DNA of 64,000 nucleotides, taken from positions 55,041 to 119,040 of the forward strand of contig JADHZB010001398.1 in the NCBI GenBank assembly GCA_015657535.1. Direction: 5' to 3'. Under the pieces are notes generated by a model. That model was not told where the DNA came from. It made no database searches and was given only the letters and a program-made list of their open reading frames with translations. Source of the stretch: Nephromyces sp. MM_2019 (taxonomy: Eukaryota > Apicomplexa > Aconoidasida > Nephromycida). Position numbers and translations under genes: made by a program. Below are positions 1 to 12,000 of the stretch, one piece after another; position 1 is the first letter of the stretch, and each line of letters begins with the position of its first letter.

Positions 1-715
1 ACAACGTGATGCCTAAGAGTTTATTAAAGATCAGCAAAGGAAAAAACAAGGTTATAGATATAAGAATGAGCAAAAAATTCCCTTTAAAAGAACCATCAAA
101 ACGCAAAATTTCACCTTCTAAAGTAAGTACTGAAAGATAAAGTAATACGAATACTTGCGTTCATCACCAACGTGAAAATCAGTGGATACATTACTACTAA
201 AGCAAAAATAGTGAACAGTATGGATTTCTACAAAAAATTACCTGTCATAGCAGGATAGCTTGGTGAGGCTATTCCATTAATTAAAGCATTTGGCGAGAAC
301 TGTTCCTCATTTTTGGAATATAAATCCATGGACCTAAAAGTCATGGGGTTCGAAGCATTGCAATACGCCCACACAGAATGATCATCTCCACATCCTCTAT
401 GATCCGAAATCGAGGTGCTGTTATCATACGAACAAACGTCCGTAATACCAAGAACTCTTTCGTATTCCTAAATGTCATCAAAAAATAATGGGAGATCTCT
501 GGTAAATTTGCAGACACCAAAACGTACTCAACTAGAAGAAAATACTGAGCAAACAATAAAGGGCGTAAAGCACGTGAAGACCAAACAACGATGAAAACGC
601 CAGGATAAATGAAAAATAAGATTAGGTGTCAGATACCAAGAAAATTTATACGAATAAGCCACATGCGTGTGCGTTTATCCTGTTTACCAATAGATAACTC
701 TCAGCGACAGACTCA
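1..715 (-). CDS. 3' part of a membrane-protein gene running off the left edge (partial)
   Basis: Four exons with matching GT...AG junctions and phases are visible on the minus strand: 715-688, 544-375, 333-242 and 196-115. A further piece may begin near position 12. The joined reading gives a short acidic/hydrophobic lead, a block ending around RIIEDVEMIIL, an extracellular-looking stretch containing SMDLYSKNEEQFSPN, and a hydrophobic segment (VVMYPLIFTLVMNASIRI) that looks like a transmembrane helix. I do not recognise the family. The 5' end is not resolved: only about 110 bases separate the first exon from the stop of the CCCH gene upstream on the same strand, so the first exon seen may be preceded by another very short intron. 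The 3' end lies outside the window. The exon chain is seen; the membrane location is inferred from hydrophobicity. Confidence 0.5.
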
Positions 716-826
716 CTAAAAAATTCTCCAGAGTAGGATACCTTCAAAGTTATCCAGGATTAATTCATGAAAAAAAGAATTTTTGGAACATCACAAGAAA
801 TATATTCAATTCTTTTTCTATACATG

Positions 827-2267
827 CTAATATAGATTTTTTTCACTTTCTGAAACACTCACTTTCGAAGAAAAAGGATTCATATTGCCTAGGTTTTCCG
901 AGATACCCTCTCTAACATCTTGACTTTCTGTTATACAAGACTGTACACCGCCCGCTAAGGAGGCCACACTCGCGGGGGTTCTAGGGGCAGAGTCCGGTGG
1001 ATTCGCAACCCTGCTCAACTCACCCCAAATAAATCGTATAACTGGCAAACTCATCGGATGTCGCAGTTCTTCCAATGTATGAGCTGAAAAAATTTTTTTA
1101 ATGTCTTACTGTGCGTAGTTACAAACAGCAGGAGCACGTGGGTAGCCAGTTCAAAACTATAGAACAAAAATTCTTAATTAAAAAAAAATATTATAAAAAA
1201 GCTTAGAAACTTCCTGCTCTATACCAATCCATTACATCTACGCTTTAACTCACTGCTAATTTTGAGCTTTGCATAACTAAATCTGCCTATACTTTAGGAT
1301 GTGAATTTTTATAACGCATATAAAATCATCACCTGGAGATAATCACTTAGCATAAGAGAATAAGCAAAGACTTACCAAAAGGACAATAATAACGCTTGCA
1401 GTTCGGATATGTGCTGCACATTTTCTGAAAATTGGCAAAAAAATATATTTTCAGGATGAACATTATGTTATAGACTGATTTGCATAAATCAAGATGCTTA
1501 CCGTCTTGTACATTAGTGGATGATAGAGCTCTTCCTCCTTGGAATGGGCGAAGCAGCACTGAGAAAAGTCAAAATATAAAAGAAAGGACAAGCTTTCAAG
1601 AGAAGGTTGTATTTATAGACATATATAAGTTTGATTTTGTGAAGATTTTCTTACAGATTTTCCTCTGTTACATTTTCTGACAAGGGACATCTTCTTCGCT
1701 CGTCGTAGAAATTGTATATCAGGGCAAAGTTCAGACCTGCGAAAATAGCACACAGCGAAATTATTGCCGTTATAATTGGAACTAAAAAGCAGTTTACTCA
1801 CAAAGGGATTCATACACAACATTCAAACTGTTAACTCAGTTTGCGTAAGGTTATCACAAGGAATGCAAGTCTAAAAATCATAAATACCACAAGCATCACC
1901 CTGGGAGCTGCGCTAAAGAGCCACCCTCGTTTAATCACATAATTTCCAAAAAATCATAACATTAAACACACCCTCAAATGACTGCAGCATTCTTCATAAT
2001 GCTTGGACAAAAAACTTACGAGTAGCGAATCTGGTATGGGTTTCTCCTTTGCCATGTCAAGCAATGTGAATGTGGGCAAGAGTCCGCATGAACGCAACTT
2101 GAACTTTGATGAGCCTCGCATAAGACAGTACGAAAAACTGCAAGCTCTGGCTCATCCAAAACTTTATGTGACACTTTACAGCTGTCCAATGATACGTCAC
2201 TCTGCCTACCACCTACTACGCAGCTCGAAAGAAGACTACGACGAGTAGATACCATGTTTTTGGCCAT
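827..2267 (-). CDS. Three-finger CCCH zinc-finger protein, unkempt-like (complete, 5 exons)
   Basis: Exons 2267-2020, 1736-1655, 1558-1502, 1424-1376 and 1083-827 join in frame to 230 residues. Every intron is GT...AG. Finger 1 is C50-X7-C58-X5-C64-X3-H68, followed by CLTWQRRNPYQIRYS. Finger 2 is C87-X17-C105-X5-C111-X3-H115, followed by SKEEELYHPLMYKT. Finger 3 is C132-X5-C138-X4-C143-X3-H147, followed by TLEELRHP. The linkers (FRTVLC, WQRRNP, AHSKEEELYHP..YKT, FAHTLEELRHP) are those of the unkempt / plant TZF-type family, whose members bind RNA and regulate translation or mRNA decay. The ~65-residue tail after FIWG is Ser-rich and ends at TAG. A good donor (GTGAGT) right after FIWG means that tail could instead be intronic. 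Start: the first in-frame ATG (2267), 45 residues before finger 1. RNA binding is inferred from the family. Confidence 0.88.
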
Positions 2268-5200
2268 ACTGAGTAGATGCTGGTACAATATATATATGAA
2301 CACCAGGATGGCTTATTATAAGCCAGCATTTACAACTTCCAGTATTTATGAAATGTGTTGCTCCTGCGGCAGGCTCCAAATTAAGTGCGCAGGAATATTT
2401 TGGCAGGGAATTGTCTATGCCAAAGGAGTTAACGATGATTTTTTAGTTCCTTCGTAAAGCAATGCCCAATAACCCATCCAATTATCTTCTTAACAACTCA
2501 TGCAAACTCTTTGCATCCCTGAGAAATAGTACAAGTAGAAAGCGATAAAGGGCAATACCTGAGGAACCATGCAGCCTCTAGCTTAAGCCCGATTAATATG
2601 AGAAAACCCGATATCTTGCACGCGGAACAAGTAAAAATAGCAGTCAGTGCAATGTCACGGATTACAGGGATAAAACAAAGCTTAGCAGCACCTGATGACA
2701 ACACGTGCACGGAACATGAGAAGTAATAAGCCATAGCAAATGCTCTCAGCTTCATGAAAAATAAAGGTAAATATAAACAACGAATAAAACAGCTCTGTTT
2801 GATCCGTACATCTAGCGATATCAGTTTTGCCCAATTGTCTCCCAAGGTAGCAACTTAAAGACCATTCGAATAAATTTCAACATATGAGATCAACGATAAT
2901 GACGGTATCCTGGAAGAACCATACCGCAGCTAGCTTTCCACAAATAAATCGTTGCCATTAATTTCCAGTCATTGTAGCAGAATCAATGATACATGCAAAT
3001 AAGACTCATAGCTTGACCTCATGAAGCGCCGTCAATAACATGAAAAAATACGCAAAAACGGCTACGGGTACTAAAAACTAGAGCCAGATTAAGGCAGCAA
3101 TGCAATGTATTCATTTGAGCTACTTTGGAAAATCAACTTCGTCATGTCAGCATCGCAATTAAATAATCTTTTGCAGCCCCTAGCACTAATATTTCACGCA
3201 ATATGAAGTTCACTCTAATAGTATCTTCTGCATGAGCTTATGTAAATGGTCTAAAGTGATGCAAAGGGCAGATCTATTCAGAGTAAGAATAGCAGCTGGA
3301 AGACAGCAACTCTGCTTACGAAATGACTTCAAGGTTATCACACCGACTGAGGCGAGCAACTGCCAATAGCAGAGCACAAAACGAAACAAGATATGCCTTA
3401 ACTAGAAAAAATAGGCTTATTAATGATTCCTGCTACTTTACTAAGCATCCCAGCCACAGTTCTAAAATATTTATCCAACAAATTGGCAAGCTTAATTAAG
3501 CAGAAATCGAAAAAACTTCATTCCGGAGTTTTCTTGCCAAAGACATGTCACAAAGCATCCCAAAGAAAGCTAAATGCATCATGTTCCAAATTGCATAAAC
3601 CGGGCTCGTCATTATCTAACGAATATCTAGCAAGGATACAGAATGACTGTGTAGCTACCAGCCTTTGATTTGAAAACAAGTAGCTCAAAAGCACCGGGTA
3701 TATTAACCTTACAGCAATTACTCCTGAGTTACTTGATAAGACAAAACTCTTAAAAAAATAACTTCTCCAACAAAAAACAGGCAGGAAAAGGTCCCCAATT
3801 CACGATACTGGAGCAGCTTTTTCGCACAAGACAAAGTCAAGGTCGAACTCCAAACGAAGTTCCAACGCCCGCTCCGCTTTCAAAACAAAAAACAAAACTT
3901 TACAAACACTTCCAAAAGCAAAAAAAAATTCGGGTTCTCCTTTTATGCTAAAACTAACCACCTAATCCAAGATTTACGGGCCATGCACCCCTTTGTAGCA
4001 AATCCAGTTCAATAACGTAAAATATTACGCTGGAACATAAAAGCACAAGTAATGGCCCCGGAACCAAAAACCTCACCCTTGGTACTTCCGTAGTTATAAG
4101 GGAAGAAACAGCAAAAAAACACACCAAAAGCTAATGGCAATAAAAAAATTATACAAATTCCCCACTGTAAATATTTTATTTTTTACGACGCCACCCAACT
4201 CTTTTAAATTCATTGTGCGGCCCACGTGCCTTCATATATAAAGTAATTGAGGATAGCAATGAAAATACTATTATGGAAAAACTGCCATGCAAAGACAATA
4301 TACTTATCGAGAAATTAATGTAATTTTGTATATCACAAGTCTATGTAAAAACACTGCATGGAAACTACACAGGTTCACTATAATATACAATCTGCCACGC
4401 AAAATTCAAGCAAAAAGAACTGATCGCCCCGTTGAGGGTTGCACACCGTGATAGGTACGCAGATAACGTGCAGCTTTTTGATTATAGCTACAAGTACGTG
4501 AGGGAGCAGGCGAATCCTGTATTTTATATAACACCCAGCGGTCAGGGAAACACGTGCCACTTCAGTAGCAGCCGACTGCGGGACAGCCAGCGAGGATGCT
4601 GCTGTTTTCACAGGATTCCGTGTAGGTAGCGATGCCCACGCGCCCAACGATAGCTAGCCGGACAATGTAGCGGAATTTCCACCGCAGAGAAAAAACTCGC
4701 AACGTCACCAAGGCCTTGAACTTCTTTGCTTTATTTCAGGTAGCCATAGCGTGTAAGGGATCCAGTTACCATAGTGGTGGACTGTGTGCGGTGGCCATCG
4801 GTACATAAAGCACTGCTGCGGAAACCGAGTACGCAATTTCCTTTTATTGGGTGCGCTCTATCGTATGTGCATGTCGAGTGCAGCCTTACTGGAACATTCG
4901 TGGATTGTGTTCCCCGTATGCCCCGGACGTGCACTGCTCAGCGCATGGCAATATCGCGACATTGCCAGGGAATAATTGGCCGCCCAAAGATGGAAACACC
5001 GGCTTGTGTGTGTCAAATTGACGGCAAAGCCCCTTAATCGAATAGCGCCGGCGTGCCGGCTTTTAAGCAATCCAATTTTGGGGAAGCTAGTGTGCCCATA
5101 ATGAGTATCATCGCTGCCTCGCCGGTGTGCCTGTAATGAGTATCATCGCTGCCTCGCCGGTGTGCCTGTAATGAGTATCATCGCTGCCTCACCGGTGTGC

Positions 5201-5900
5201 CTGTAATGAGTATCGTCGCTGCCTCACTGTGTGCCAATAGTGCGTGTCCTCGCTGGCGCCTTAGAGTACAGGCAGCGCAACACGTTTTCCTAACACTACG
5301 CGCAGGAAATGTACTAGTTCTGTGTGCGTATGAGACGCATGCTTCTCTCCAAGGCTACGCAGCGGTAGAGTGATGCCGTCCCAAATATTGTTGGATTATG
5401 CAGGTTCCATTTACAGAGTAACCTGTCACCACGATATATTGATATGAGGAGGATCGCGGGCGGAGGATCAAGGATAACGATTGGTGCGAAGAAGAAATAA
5501 GTGATATCTAGGGAATATGGCACCTATGGTGTAGAGCTCTAAATTCAGTACACCTGGAAGAACCGTTCACTATAGTCTTAGCCTTGATTCTCAACTTACA
5601 TGGAAATTGCTTTTATAAAATTGTGCAGAATTCGGCTTTACTTGTTGGGTTAGCAGTCCCGAAAGTTTTAAATATTTCTGAATGCCACTGAGTTGTAGCC
5701 GATGGGCCTGTGTAAGCTTCTGCTCCGAGTCTACCACATCTTAGCTTTATAACGTTCACGTATGTATCAGAATCTAGATGAGCAGCACATTGTCCGCATG
5801 AAATTAGCATGAGGCAGTGCCAGATATCTACATGAGTTCTGTAGATAAAAATATCGCTCGCGCTAACTTATGCTCACATCAGTGGCTTGCACTAAGTGTT
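2268..5900. other. Intergenic stretch, mostly non-coding, less AT-rich in its right half
   Basis: This lies upstream of the minus-strand CCCH gene and the plus-strand membrane-protein exons, so it probably holds two divergent promoters, though I recognise no core motif. A minus-strand reading at 2845-2498 is hydrophobic and could be a membrane exon ending at a GTATTG donor near 2563, but I cannot connect it. From about 4400 to 5600 the sequence is clearly richer in G+C and CG dinucleotides than its flanks. It has short open frames on both strands, none convincing, and contains the 35-bp minisatellite. No rRNA or tRNA was recognised. Confidence 0.5.
5090..5256. repeat. 35-bp minisatellite, about 4.8 copies
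   Basis: Units start at 5090, 5125, 5160, 5195 and 5229. Each reads gtgtgcctgtaatgagtatc followed by a/gtcgctgcctc and a short variable end. The first three units are nearly identical, the fourth is one base shorter, and the fifth is degenerate and incomplete. The array sits in the G+C-rich intergenic island and has no continuous reading frame that looks like protein. Confidence 0.93.
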
Positions 5901-5927
5901 ATTATCATTTAATACCAATCAGTGTAG

Positions 5928-8640
5928 GTGATCAAGCTTACACTTGCTCCTTTTCCTAGGGCTAGGCGTTTACCTCTTCTTATACCCTCATTACTATGTG
6001 ATATATTTCCTCCCGAAAGTCGCAAGGGCATCATTAGCCTTTGGTATCACGCTTTGCACCTTTATGATATCTGCCTATTCAGTAAAATTTACGAAAAAGC
6101 ACAGCATTACGTTTACTCAGCGGTTTTGGGAACTAGATTTATATTGGCATGTTATCTAAGACGACCTAGCATTTAATTATACACACATTTTTTTAATAAT
6201 GGCTCTATAAATAGCGTATTGATAGAAGGCCATGTAAAGTAATTGGCGCATTATAGTTCTGGTACCAGCAGCACAAATCAGAAACTTTCTAGGACCCGCC
6301 CGTTGATAGTACTTTTTCCTGCACTAAAGGTATATGACGAATGCAAGAGACTATTTGCTTATACAGTTCTTGTTTCATGAGAATATTTCTTCTCCTCGGC
6401 TGCCTAAATGCGCAAAATCAGATCATAGAAGTATGTAAATTTTTGCTTCCCTTATATTAGCTACTTCCAGCATGTCGCTGAAATTCCCATCATTCCTATG
6501 CGCTTCGATTAATGTTCCCATTGCAAGGCTACAGCTTCTCTGAAGCGATTTTTTAATTAGCTTCTGCTTTCTTTTTTTTTGTATATGCCATCGGGAGACT
6601 AATTGCACTCTGTAACCTGTGGTGAAAAGATGCACATTGCTGTGCCTCAAGCTTTATCACTCCTTTGTTAGCCAACTAGGGGTATGAAGGATGCGAAATA
6701 CGTGAAGCAAGCAAAGAAATCATACAAACGCTAGATTCGGAGAAAATTTTCTCTAGATCTAGTAGCTTCTGGAAGTTTAATATTTTCATTTTTGTGTTGC
6801 TAACTAGCATTCTCCCGGAGTGCAAGGGTATGCGATAGAGTGATATCCAGCGATCTGGAAGGAAACCTTCTTTTATTCGTAGTGGTTATTGGGACCGAGA
6901 GCTTCACGCAGGGTTTTCTACCGGGGCGGCAATATTTCGTGGAACGAAAGTCCCTGGAAAACGCTAATTTTTTGCTTGGGGGTCTCAGACGGTCTTACGC
7001 ATGTGCTCATTTATTCTCAAGTGGTTGCCTGTGCATTGTTACTATGAGAAATGCACGCTATGGGCATAGCACTAGTTTTAATGATTTCGCATTACCTTGA
7101 CCCTAACAAGGAGAAATTTATCCTACTGTAATGCACCAAATTATTGGTTTATTGAAACTTTTATGCTAGAATTACACTTTATCATGTTTATGCCCTAATC
7201 TTCCCCTCGTACTTTTCCAGACAAAAACTCAAAATCACCATCGGAGGATACGATGCACTCCGAAAATTATTTCCTCCGCTTAAGGTTGGTTAACGAACAT
7301 AGTTTAAGCTTATATATTTCATGTTGCACTTAAAAAATGCGGCTGTTTCAATTGTTTTGAGCAAAAAATACTTTGGTTGATTAGATGTTTTAGAGTTATC
7401 CTATGTTCATCACTATATGCTAGTTTAGGATGACAAAATTTAACAGCTTCTTGATAGAGTTATTTAAGTCTGGGGGTAACGAGATCTATAGCACAACTTA
7501 AGCTGCGATATTCACAAGGATGAAAGAAGGGTATTATAACTCGCTGCAGAACTTTGTAACGTTTCCAACTATATGAAATCAACTATTCAGCTTCACTGGA
7601 TGAACTTGGCATTTCCAATGATTCTTTGTTCCAACTATTTATGTGTGGCATCTTGGAGTACCCTGTTTTTCATATAAATATAACAAGCCATCTTTGTCTC
7701 CCCAAGATGTTTCCTAAAGTTTCATGTATCAGGAAATGAGAAGGCCTGAAAAACAATCCATATAAGTCTTAGCCTAGCCCTTTAGCTGCTGGTATTTCGA
7801 GTGCAGTGCAGGCTTATAATAGTAAGTGGCGTAATTTTAAGCGCTGATGGGAAGGACGAACACCATAATATCCAAAGTAAGCTCTAACTTCTCGTAAAAC
7901 AAGCCTTCTGTAAGCTTTTCAAACTGGAGACTCTTTAGCAATTACTTAGTGGCCTTGATTGTTTTCGCAGTAGAGGATTTACAAGTGGGTTTTTGAAGCT
8001 TCATAATACTGTTTTCATTTTCCTACTCACTTGTTAGATTCTAGTTCTGAAATCACACAGTTATAATGTATAATAACGGGAGTAATCTGAGTTTCATTAA
8101 TATGTTCTAGCTGTGGTGCTTGTGGGGACCTATACATACTAAAAAAAAGCTTGCCAGGAAAAGAGCTGCATTTAGCACTCTTCCACATTTTGGAGCTTAA
8201 TATAAGTCATGCCCTTTTCGGGCAACCATAGCATTTTTATGGAAGATGCCTTGGCGTAAAAGGTTAAACTTTTGTAAGAAGTAACCTGAAAGTGTTGGGG
8301 TGGCGCTGGTGATGTAGCCTTGCCAGCTTACCAATTTTTTCAAGCAGAGCCATCCTACAACTTTGCGAAGCAAATTGTGGATTGATGAGCGGGCGCATCG
8401 ACCCTCATCTTGACGATCCAACCGGCAGCTCTCAGGCGCAAAAGCAGGTGTGGGATATGCGCGGTTAGGCTGCTGAAGAGTGTCCTACCTAAGTTAGAGG
8501 GGTATTACCAGTCTCTCTAGATGCTTACTTTCGCACTAGATAATTTACTTATATCCGCTTATTTTCCATGTTTAACTATACTCGCACATAAATTTTACGA
8601 TCAGAAACTCTGGGATGAAATGCTAAAGGGTCGGTATTGA
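5928..8640 (+). CDS. Multi-pass membrane protein, family not recognised (3' exons resolved, 5' uncertain)
   Basis: The 3' end is solid. Exon 7221-7284 (…EDTMHSENYFLRLR) joins in phase to 8348-8447 (AILQLCEANCGLMSGRIDPH… ending QAQKQ) and to the terminal exon 8605-8640 (KLWDEMLKGRY, TGA). Upstream, 6912-7030 reads VFYRGGNISWNESPWKTLIF and continues with a hydrophobic segment; it can join 7221 in phase through a weak donor. A shorter block near 6276-6329 ends in LIVLFPALK before GTATAT. A block at about 5936-6158 encodes two hydrophobic helices (LLLFLGLGVYLFLYPHYY, then SLAFGITLCTFMISAYS). I could not join the last two to the rest in phase, nor find the start codon. The exons suggest a small polytopic membrane protein with a cytosolic C-terminal tail. 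I do not recognise the family. Confidence 0.5.
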
Positions 8641-9061
8641 AGTCATTAGATGGTATGATCTTGAAAAAAGGGCAGCAAACTAAAAGTAATTTGTACCAAC
8701 CGCCTATTATATCGAGGAAGCCTTACCTATGCTTATAGCGTGTAAGTTAGCTATTCCGACTCGAATAAATATAAACAAAATTCAAATCTTCAAGCATTTA
8801 TTCCCGTTAAACCCATGAAAAGTTTCACCCGTTGCATCGCGGTATGCATGGGATGTATCAGCTTAGCATAAAACGATTGAAATTAGAAGGGTACGGTGCA
8901 TCACAACGTAAGATGCTGTTTCAGAGCAAGCTAGGAATACCGTCAAAAAATGCTGATACTCTTCAAAAGGCGAATTAAACTTTCATTATTAAGAACAGTT
9001 ACGTAATGCCTCTGATAGTATGAATAGCTATTTATTGTTTATCCGCTGAAGATATGCGAGG
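8641..9061. other. Intergenic gap before the CFAP43/44 gene
   Basis: This lies between the TGA of the preceding plus-strand gene and the ATG at 9062. It is AT-rich, with no coding-like exon on either strand and no recognisable promoter element. It probably holds the 3' UTR/poly(A) region of one gene and the promoter and 5' UTR of the next. Confidence 0.5.
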
Positions 9062-12000
9062 ATGGAGTGTGCGACCTTTAGCGAAGTAGCTTCAAGCGTT
9101 GGCAGCGCAGCAACTGCCCAACCCCACCGCAGGAATAGGGTTTTTTCAATGTCTTATTTGTTAAGTAAGCGAGCATTCGGCTCACTAAGAAGCCTACTTA
9201 ACTCGCTAGAAATAGAGGTAAGACAGAATACGGCAGATATTGACGTAATAAGAGCACGTAAAAATAGCGCATCAACGACGAGCTCCGTTGAGTCAGCGAA
9301 CATTGTAAGGCGATCGACCATCGCACCAGCTAGGTTTACCAAGGGAGGGTCCCAATTGGCATCATGTGCGACAGAACAAGAAAGGTCATTGCTCCATTTG
9401 CAGAAGCAATTGCGAGCTGATCAACGCGCCCCGTCGCTTTCATCTATACAAAAGGAGAAGCGCTTACGTCACTATTCAAGTGGTAGAAAGTCTTCTTCAT
9501 TTCATGACATGTTAGAGCACTCCTATTTCTGTTTATACAAGAAAAATCGCACACTAGTTGCAACGGTAGATAGCTTCCAAGAGCCCACATTATTCCTTCA
9601 TGAGTTGGAGTCCGGCGAATACTTTACGGTGGCCAGTGCCCCGCTTCATCTTCCGGAAGCTGACTACGCCCCTGATTTGCGACTCTTCTTCGACATGTGC
9701 TACACCAGCGAAGCTGGCTTTTTGCTCATCGTTACAACAAAAGTCAGGTTGCAGCGACAAGACCAGGCTGCTCCGTTACATAATATATGTCAGCGACACG
9801 TGGCACCGAACTTTGCAGATTTTGACAATAATTGGAAGAGGCTAGTATTTCCTATTTCTAGGGGAATCATCCCGTTCTTGGAATATGATTTAGCTACTTT
9901 CGACCTACACTCTCACAATTTTCGATCAGTCTGCCCAATTAACAGTGGCTACCGCGATGGAAACATTAAAATGATGCTACCATCCCCATTTGTCGAGAGT
10001 ATATGCGCTATCATCTTCAATTTTTCATTAAAAGCTATAAACTTAGATCCTGTTGGTAGCACTATGCTTCCTGTTCAAGCATCGAGCAAGGTATTTTATG
10101 GGATGGGAAGGATAATCGATGGATCTTGGTTAACAACTAGCCATTTCTTAATCTTGACCGATATTGGAAGCATAAGCATCCTGACGGTGGACCTCTCAAG
10201 CCGGCTTCCTTTAATCAAGGCGTTACTTCATCTAAACTTTGAAAATCCTGTGACTACCTTCTACTTTAACATGGATTCAGTGCTACTGACTTGCGATAAA
10301 ACAGTCCAAATTAAAGTCTGGGACCTCGATGTCTCTGCTCTAAAGAAGTTTCAAAACGAGCTGATGAGATACAACTCGAAAGTAATAGTTGAAAACCAGT
10401 CAAATTTCTACTGGTGATTTGTTTAGCATGAACAAGGCAAAAATTACCTCTTTAATTTTTACATTATAGGCTGACCGTCAGTTACTTGTAAAACATTTCT
10501 CAAAGCTATTTATATGGTCCATGTAATATATCCAGAGCAAATTTTATTTTTTCAGATATCGGAAAATTCTGCGCAAGAGTTTTTAGGCAATGAGTACGTC
10601 ACGATGGCGGATGTTGCCCGCTTTCGAGTATATAACCTAGGGATCGATTCAACTATATGCGCACCCTCTAGCCTAGCACAAGCTTGTTTTGATAAATTTG
10701 AGCACTTCGCAAGTTTTATAAAATTGAGAAATTCAGCATCTTCGGGTTTCAACGTAAGCTCAGTCGTAATTGGGCGGACTATTTCGGAAAAAATTGTAAA
10801 TTTGCTTGTTCAGAAACGTTTTTCATAAAATAAATAATCAATATGTTGGAAGACTCGCAGGAACCTTTAGTTAAGGTCACGAATAAGTTACACCATCTGA
10901 GAACGAGTGTGCAAACTTTCAGATTATGGCAGAGCACTCCCAAAAGGATATGGCACGAAATGATGTGGGTCTGCAGTATTCTAGCTCTCATGGTATCTAC
11001 AGTATCTTTAAGCATCCGATGTCAGATAATTTGATCTTTGAGGCTCCCGTAGGAGTCCTTTGGCAGTACAATTTTGATTTTTCAGAAGTAAGTTATTTAA
11101 AAGGCCACTAGCAGAAAGCTGCATCTCCAACAAAGATATATAAAGGATTGCGGTGTGAATTAATAGTGCACAATTTCCGGCCATGAATCATTTGTCACTT
11201 TCTCAATCAGTTTAAAGCCCTCCAGCAATCCCTTAATACAATATATGTAAAGCCAGTATATTTCGTTGGTGCCCAATATTTTTCTGTATAATGCAATGTA
11301 AGACACGTTATTGTAGCTTGCAGAAATAGAAGACCACTCCCCTAATATCACTAAAACTTTGAAAAGTTCCAATGAAGATGCTGGCTGGCTCCAGCCCAAA
11401 GTGTAAGCCCCTGAATTTTTGAAATCAATAATCACGAAGGGGAAATCACAAATATTTTTACGCTTTGGTCTTGAACTACTTCAGAGCGAAAGCGGAACTT
11501 TCACTCCTCTCCGAGCTATGCCAAATAGTTAAGTCTATCGCTGGAGTATGCTTTTTAGCAGGATACTCCGAGGAGAGAAATCCGGAGATTAAAGGGAATA
11601 TGAAATTATATGTGATCTTCGCTTTTCACTGTGGTTTTATGTGGTGAGTTGTAAGCTGTACTAGATGCTAAGGATAACAGGGAAGAGTGAATTAATATTA
11701 AGCTGATTATCAACTCCTCGAATTTCCAGGGTGCATTATTGCGATGAAGTGCCACTGGTACCTGATGATAAAGAATTTACTTTACCAGGTAGTTTGTTAT
11801 TCAATTCAATCGTAAACTATTAGTGTTTGATTTTTTATGCTACTTTAGCATTTTTAATATAAACAAGCATGATTGAGTTAATATTTTCTTCAGCTTTATT
11901 AGAGTTTTCCCTCCGCTTTGGAGCCCAATTCCAGGTATCGGGGGGAATTTCGTCAATTGAGAAGCACTCTTACTTCGAAAGTAGTAATGCACTTATATTA

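Noticed and set aside
30..370. tRNA-like GGTTCGA box near 341-350
   Set aside because: No matching A box or cloverleaf; the sequence belongs to the edge gene's exon/intron region.
2003..2248. 81-codon plus-strand frame
   Set aside because: It is the antisense shadow of exon 1 of the CCCH gene, which has the zinc ligands and splice sites.
11485..11562. A 34-nt intron inside this exon
   Set aside because: Using the better GTAAGC donor two bases later in the previous exon keeps this exon whole and in frame.
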